Positions 29,193-34,119 of a stretch of 34,119 nt of DNA are shown one piece after another. Positions within the stretch are counted from its first letter, which is position 1. Each line of letters opens with the position of its first letter. The notes under the pieces are model-generated. The model saw nothing but the letters and a program-made list of their open reading frames with translations, ran no database searches and had not been told where the DNA came from. Location: assembly GCA_030620155.1 (NCBI GenBank), contig JAUXFF010000007.1, positions 1 to 34,119 of the forward strand, written 5' to 3'. The position numbers and the translations under genes were made by a program. This DNA comes from Candidatus Cloacimonadota bacterium. GTDB lineage: Bacteria > Cloacimonadota > Cloacimonadia > Cloacimonadales > TCS61.

Positions 29193-31292
29193 ATGAAGAA
29201 AAAGAAAATTGAGCTTGAAAAGAGAATCTTTATCCTTTTTTTCCTGATAACTTTTTTGATCGTGGTAGTTTTAATATTAATCGAATGGCAATTAGCAAAA
29301 TATGGGATTAAACAGAATGAAGATATAAATATCCATAAGATTTTTTCTGATTATGCTTATGCTCAAAATGATCTCATTAAAAAATCACAAAAAATCTTCG
29401 AAGAAGTTGCTTCTAATCAACAAATACTATCAGCAATAAGAAGAAAAAATTATTCTGAAATAAACAAAAATATATCACTCTATTTATCAAAACCTAAAGC
29501 CGGGAATATAACAATTTTTAATTCAAAAAAAGATTTATTATATGGAGAAAAATGGGATTTAACTGATAGATACATTGATAGAATATTCAGAAATTCATAC
29601 AATAAACAAATTGATAACTTCTTTGCTAATTATGGCAATAAAATATATTGTGTATCGTACAAAGCATTATTTTCCCGTCCGGAACAATTACTTTGTATTT
29701 TAATCAATATAGAGAATATAAATATAAACAATTACAATCTCGGGTTGTATGAGAACGCTATGCTACTTGCTTTGCCATTAGATGCAAGCATGCTAAAAGA
29801 TAACAAAGAAATTGAAAATAGGTTAAATTATTTAACTCAAGAAATTATTCAGATGATTGCTGATAAAAAATCAGTACAGGTTTCAAGGTCTGGTTTTGAT
29901 ATAGCTTTTGGTTTGAAAATTGACTATGATATCAAAGAACAACCTGCAACAGTTTTTATTTACAAATATGATAGAGACGTCTATATTTTTGCACAACAAA
30001 GTGTTCTATTGTTCGTTATAGTGCTCCTGGCACTAACAATGGTAATGATAAGTTTACTGGGTAACTGGTTTAGTAAAACTATATCACACCCTGTTAAAAT
30101 CATAAGTCTTCGTATGCAGGAAATTGCAACTAATCCATCTGTAATAGAACCATTCGAACAGAACTATCGGGGTGTACTTGGGGATATGGCTGAAACTTTT
30201 AAACGAATGAATAAATCTTTAAACGAATATAGTACAAACCTGAAAGAATACAAAGAAATTGCTGATAATCTTAATTCCGGAATCTTCTGGTTAGATCAGA
30301 ATTTTACAATATTACTCTGTAACCCTAATTTGGCTGACATCTTTGAACAACCTGATTATAAAGAACTTCTTGGAAAAAACTTTAATAGTTTCGTTAATCT
30401 AACTGATAAACAAATGAAGCAGGCTTTAAAAAACAGTATAAGTTTACATGACCTGGAAATTATTCTAGGAAAGAAAAAGAAGTATGTAATATTAAAAATT
30501 AATTCAATACAAGATGATAAAGGATTGAAGCTTGTTGGCAACATAACTGATGTAACAAACCAGGTTAAAGGTATAATTGCACGAGAAGCCCTGGAAATGG
30601 AACTTATAAAAAGTAATAAACTGGCTGAAATAGGTAGAAGAGTCGAAGGTATAGTCCATAATATCAATTCACCTTTAAATACGATCCTTGGTTATGCGCA
30701 ATTAATTAAAAAAGAAAATAAAAATCAAAAAGATATCGAGAAGATTGTGGAAGCTGGAAAAAATATCGCACATACTGTAAAAGGTTTGTTAAACAAAGTG
30801 AGAATGGACAAATCCTCTATGGTCCGATCTGTAAATATAAATGAATTAATTAATCAAGAGTTAGAAATTTGCAGGCATAATCTTTTTTTCAAACATCACG
30901 TAGACCTGGAAGTCGATTTAAGTGATAAACTTCTCGAAGTAAAAGCTGTTTATGGTGATATCAGCTTATGCTTGTCTAATCTAATTAATAATGCAATCGA
31001 ATCTCTGGAAAATAGAAGTGATAAATTTATTTCAGTCAGAACATATCAAAAAGAAAACATGGTTGCTATTGAAATTGATGATAGTGGCGAAGGTATTAAG
31101 AAAGAAAATCTGGAATTAATATTCGAGCCCTATTTTACAACAAAAAAGAGTAAAAACAGTAAGGGCAGTGGATTTGGATTGGGTTTAGCTATAAGCAAAA
31201 GTATTGCAGAAAAGTATGGAGGATATATTCAAGTTGAATCACAAATTAATCTTGGAAGTACATTCATAATCTTTCTCCAGTCCAAGAAATAA
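29193..31292 (+). CDS. Membrane sensor histidine kinase (extracytoplasmic sensor, HAMP-like, PAS, HisKA, HATPase)
   Basis: Two TM segments flanking a roughly 220-aa sensor region; PAS-like NLNSGIFWLDQNFTILLCNPNLADIF; H-box RRVEGIVHNINSPLNTILGYAQ; NLINNAIESLE; DSGEGI; GSGFGLGLAISKSIAEKYGG. Confidence 0.92.
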   Translation: MKKKKIELEKRIFILFFLITFLIVVVLILIEWQLAKYGIKQNEDINIHKIFSDYAYAQNDLIKKSQKIFEEVASNQQILSAIRRKNYSEINKNISLYLSKPKAGNITIFNSKKDLLYGEKWDLTDRYIDRIFRNSYNKQIDNFFANYGNKIYCVSYKALFSRPEQLLCILINIENININNYNLGLYENAMLLALPLDASMLKDNKEIENRLNYLTQEIIQMIADKKSVQVSRSGFDIAFGLKIDYDIKEQPATVFIYKYDRDVYIFAQQSVLLFVIVLLALTMVMISLLGNWFSKTISHPVKIISLRMQEIATNPSVIEPFEQNYRGVLGDMAETFKRMNKSLNEYSTNLKEYKEIADNLNSGIFWLDQNFTILLCNPNLADIFEQPDYKELLGKNFNSFVNLTDKQMKQALKNSISLHDLEIILGKKKKYVILKINSIQDDKGLKLVGNITDVTNQVKGIIAREALEMELIKSNKLAEIGRRVEGIVHNINSPLNTILGYAQLIKKENKNQKDIEKIVEAGKNIAHTVKGLLNKVRMDKSSMVRSVNINELINQELEICRHNLFFKHHVDLEVDLSDKLLEVKAVYGDISLCLSNLINNAIESLENRSDKFISVRTYQKENMVAIEIDDSGEGIKKENLELIFEPYFTTKKSKNSKGSGFGLGLAISKSIAEKYGGYIQVESQINLGSTFIIFLQSKK

Positions 31293-31336
31293 ATTTATAA
31301 CGCCCTGTAATTTTTTAAAAAAATAGGTGTAGCAAT

Positions 31337-32767
31337 ATGGAAAATCAGAATTCCAAAAGTATGATCAAAAAAGCCAAAATTTTAATAATCGATGACGAAG
31401 AAGATACACTTGATATATTTAGAAGACAACTTGAAGACGAATATGAGATCGATACTGCTGATTCTGCAGCTACTGCTGTAGAAAAATTAAATATAAACGA
31501 ATATCACATTGCAATGACAGATTTGGTTATGCCCAATGAAGATGGTATTGAACTTTTTAAAAAAATTAAGGAACAATGGCCGCATATATCCGTGATGGTG
31601 ATTAGTGGGAAAGCTTCAATAGAAATGGCTGTGGAAGCTATGAAATTGGGAGCAGATGAATTTATAGAAAAACCTGTGGAAGACCTGGACCTATTAAAAT
31701 TAATGATTGAAAAAATTCTTAAGGCTAAATGGCAAATAGAGGAAATAGACAGATTACGTCGAATGTTGGCTCAAGGATTTGAGAGAACAAAAATTATCGG
31801 AAATAGTTATGCAATACAAAAAGTTATGGAAAAAGTCCAACGTATTGCTCCTCTGGATACAACAATTCTTATCTCTGGTGAGACCGGTGTAGGCAAGGAA
31901 CTTTTTGCAGACCTTATTTTCAGTAATAGTAATCGAAAAGATAAAAAATTCGTATCTGTGAATTGTGGTAGCTTACCTGAAAACCTGTTGGAAAGTATGC
32001 TTTTCGGTCATAAAAAAGGAGCCTTCACCAGTGCTATAAGGGATAAAAAAGGATACTTTCAAGAAGCTGATGAAGGTACACTTTTTTTAGATGAAATCAC
32101 CGAAACATCCCAGGCATTCCAGGTAAAATTACTTCGTGCTTTGGAAAAAGGCATTATCAGATGGGTTGGTGGAGATAAAGATATTGAGGTTAATGTAAGA
32201 ATTATTACAGCAACAAATAAAGATTTGGAAGAAGAAGTTAGAAAGGGAAATTTCCGAGAAGACCTTTACTATAGACTAAATGTTATTAATATTCATATTC
32301 CACCACTTAGAGAGAGAGTAGAAGATATCATTTTGCTTGCTAATACATTTGTTAAAGAATTTGCTAAAAAATACAGTAAAGCTGATTTAAAAATATCTGA
32401 GCCTGTAATGTCTATCCTGACTACAAAAGCCTGGAAGGGTAATGTAAGAGAGTTAAGAAATTCCATTGAACACGCTGTAGCCATGGCAACTCATAAAAAA
32501 ATAATTCCTGAAGATTTACCCAGCCATGTTTACCAACAAAAAAAATCAACCGGTAATAAATCCTTAGAAAATATCCTGCATTTGCCCTATCCTCAAGCAA
32601 AAGAAACATTTGAAAAATCCTATCTTGAACAATTAATAAAAAGCTGTAAAGGTGATGTTACAAAAGCTGCAACCATATCCGGCATTAAAAGACAAAATAT
32701 TTATGAAAAATTTAAACGTTATAGTATTGATCCAGCAAAATATAGAGTCCCAAGTGACTCGTCATAA
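31337..32767 (+). CDS. Sigma-54-dependent NtrC-family response regulator (REC-AAA+-Fis HTH)
   Basis: REC (IIDDEEDT, MTDLVMP, EKPVED); Walker A GETGVGKE; GHKKGAFTSA; DEGTLFLDEI; NVRELRN; C-terminal Fis-type HTH. Confidence 0.95.
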   Translation: MENQNSKSMIKKAKILIIDDEEDTLDIFRRQLEDEYEIDTADSAATAVEKLNINEYHIAMTDLVMPNEDGIELFKKIKEQWPHISVMVISGKASIEMAVEAMKLGADEFIEKPVEDLDLLKLMIEKILKAKWQIEEIDRLRRMLAQGFERTKIIGNSYAIQKVMEKVQRIAPLDTTILISGETGVGKELFADLIFSNSNRKDKKFVSVNCGSLPENLLESMLFGHKKGAFTSAIRDKKGYFQEADEGTLFLDEITETSQAFQVKLLRALEKGIIRWVGGDKDIEVNVRIITATNKDLEEEVRKGNFREDLYYRLNVINIHIPPLRERVEDIILLANTFVKEFAKKYSKADLKISEPVMSILTTKAWKGNVRELRNSIEHAVAMATHKKIIPEDLPSHVYQQKKSTGNKSLENILHLPYPQAKETFEKSYLEQLIKSCKGDVTKAATISGIKRQNIYEKFKRYSIDPAKYRVPSDSS

Positions 32768-32778
32768 TAAGGAATAAA

Positions 32779-34119
32779 TCAGACTACCTTGTATAAATAT
32801 ATTCTCCATGGAGAATCTTCTCTTTCGAATATATTAAGCAATTCAAGATCATTTTCCCGGGTATTTAATATTTCGTAAGTTGAAAATATATATTTCCCAC
32901 CTAACTCTTTTAATGCCTGGGAATTAATTTCTAAATTATGAATTTTATTTTCCTTTTCTTTAATATTTTCAAAGAAGACCGGCCAGGGAGAAATTTCAGA
33001 TAACCTCGGTTGAAGTTCACTTGAGAAAAGATAACATCTATTCCCCCATTCATCAAACCATCTTTTACCAGCCTGACTTTTTCCAAGTTCCTTCTCAATC
33101 ACTTTCCTGAATTTATCTTTATAGTCCAGAAGATAATTGTTTTGATAACTATCTAAAGTATAGAAACCATTATACTGAGCTATACTGGGATGAATCCCAA
33201 GACTTACCACGCGATATTCGTTTTGGGGTCTCCCTATAAAATCGTTTATTTCATAAAATAATTTTTCGGAAAAAAACTCTTTATAAGTTATTATCTCATT
33301 TTTTTCATTGGTTAGTTTATTAAAAATAATTTTGTGATTAATCACCAATTCATTGAAAATTCTCTCGTTAGTTCCAAAAATATAAAACAATTGACCTATG
33401 ATAAATACAGTTACAATTATCTTTCCTGATTTGAATTTTACATAATAAGACAATAAAAAAGCAAATAGAATATACCATAGAAACGGAAGCAACCAGTCTA
33501 TTCTGCGAAGATCAAAAGTTTTTAAAAATGATATATTTTCTTTTAATACATTAAATCCTTTCCAGTAAAAAAATACCGAGCAGAAAGAAAGAAATAAAAT
33601 CAAAAAAACTATAAATATTAACATAACTATTTTATCTTTCTGGATTTTTCCACGTGCTGTATTTATTAATAAAATAATTAATGTAATAAACCATAATATA
33701 AATATCGGTCTATGTAAACTTGCCCTATGATGATGACTATCTATGAGATTTAAAAAAGTCCTATACAAAACTGTTCCGAAACCAAAAGCTTTTGTTGATA
33801 CCCCACTAAAATATGCAATATTTCTATCAACTCTATGTGAAATTAAATTGTCCTCAATAATCATTGATTTCACAATATTATACTCAACTAATAAATAAAA
33901 AAAGATTAATAATAATAATCCTAAAATGAAGTATTTATTTACTTTTTTATTTTTTAGAACATCATAAATAAAAACAGCTATTAAACTGATAATGATAAAA
34001 ACACCCACCAGAACCAGGTATGAATAAAATGGAAATATAATAATTATCAAATAACTAACAATTTTATTTTTATACCTCAGGATATTACAAAATGCATAGA
34101 ATAATAATGGTTGACCAGC
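32779..34119 (-). CDS. Polytopic membrane protein, DUF6044/YkoS-like; N-terminus truncated by the window end
   Basis: Many hydrophobic segments; YNGFYTLDSYQNNYLLDYKDKFRKVIEKELGK...WFDEWGNRCYLFSSELQP. The frame stays open from the TTG at 34050 to the window edge (AGQPLLFYAFCNILRYKNKIVSY...), so the track start is probably internal. Family name is from memory. Confidence 0.65.
   Translation of the reverse strand, partial: AGQPLLFYAFCNILRYKNKIVSYLIIIIFPFYSYLVLVGVFIIISLIAVFIYDVLKNKKVNKYFILGLLLLIFFYLLVEYNIVKSMIIEDNLISHRVDRNIAYFSGVSTKAFGFGTVLYRTFLNLIDSHHHRASLHRPIFILWFITLIILLINTARGKIQKDKIVMLIFIVFLILFLSFCSVFFYWKGFNVLKENISFLKTFDLRRIDWLLPFLWYILFAFLLSYYVKFKSGKIIVTVFIIGQLFYIFGTNERIFNELVINHKIIFNKLTNEKNEIITYKEFFSEKLFYEINDFIGRPQNEYRVVSLGIHPSIAQYNGFYTLDSYQNNYLLDYKDKFRKVIEKELGKSQAGKRWFDEWGNRCYLFSSELQPRLSEISPWPVFFENIKEKENKIHNLEINSQALKELGGKYIFSTYEILNTRENDLELLNIFEREDSPWRIYLYKVV

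Noticed and set aside
30356-30667. 103-aa ORF on - strand
   Set aside because: Antisense to histidine kinase PAS/HisKA region; no motif.

Overview
AT-rich bacterial chromosomal window, mostly housekeeping. The gene content and a T9SS-like C-terminal domain suggest an FCB-group bacterium such as Cloacimonadota; this is inference only. Minus strand: a compact, partly overlapping operon rimP-nusA-ylxR-ylxQ-infB-rbfA-nrnA-truB-ribF-radA. Then bamA (+), a C25 (gingipain)-like secreted protein with an apparently lost catalytic Cys (-), tRNA-Pro and tRNA-Val, a YibQ-type polysaccharide deacetylase, an 828-aa kinase-like/polytopic membrane fusion, holA, era, and a tRNA cluster (Ser-TGA, Ser-GCT, Gln-TTG, Gln-CTG). 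The right-hand part holds a hybrid histidine kinase, a TonB-dependent receptor, a divergent phosphoglycerate kinase homologue, a histidine kinase/NtrC-type regulator pair, and a truncated membrane protein (DUF6044/YkoS-like). Most interesting: (1) a 43-bp inverted repeat (21372-21414 and 29113-29155, 41/43 identical) next to both histidine kinase genes. Read as protein, both copies encode KLVISNPIVSMGIT[H/Q]C, with every nucleotide difference in that stretch at a third codon position. One copy lies in a 59-aa ORF just below the ORF-track cutoff. (2) The 828-aa kinase-like membrane protein. (3) The pseudo-C25 protein. (4) The divergent PGK. No CRISPR array, transposase or prophage was recognised.
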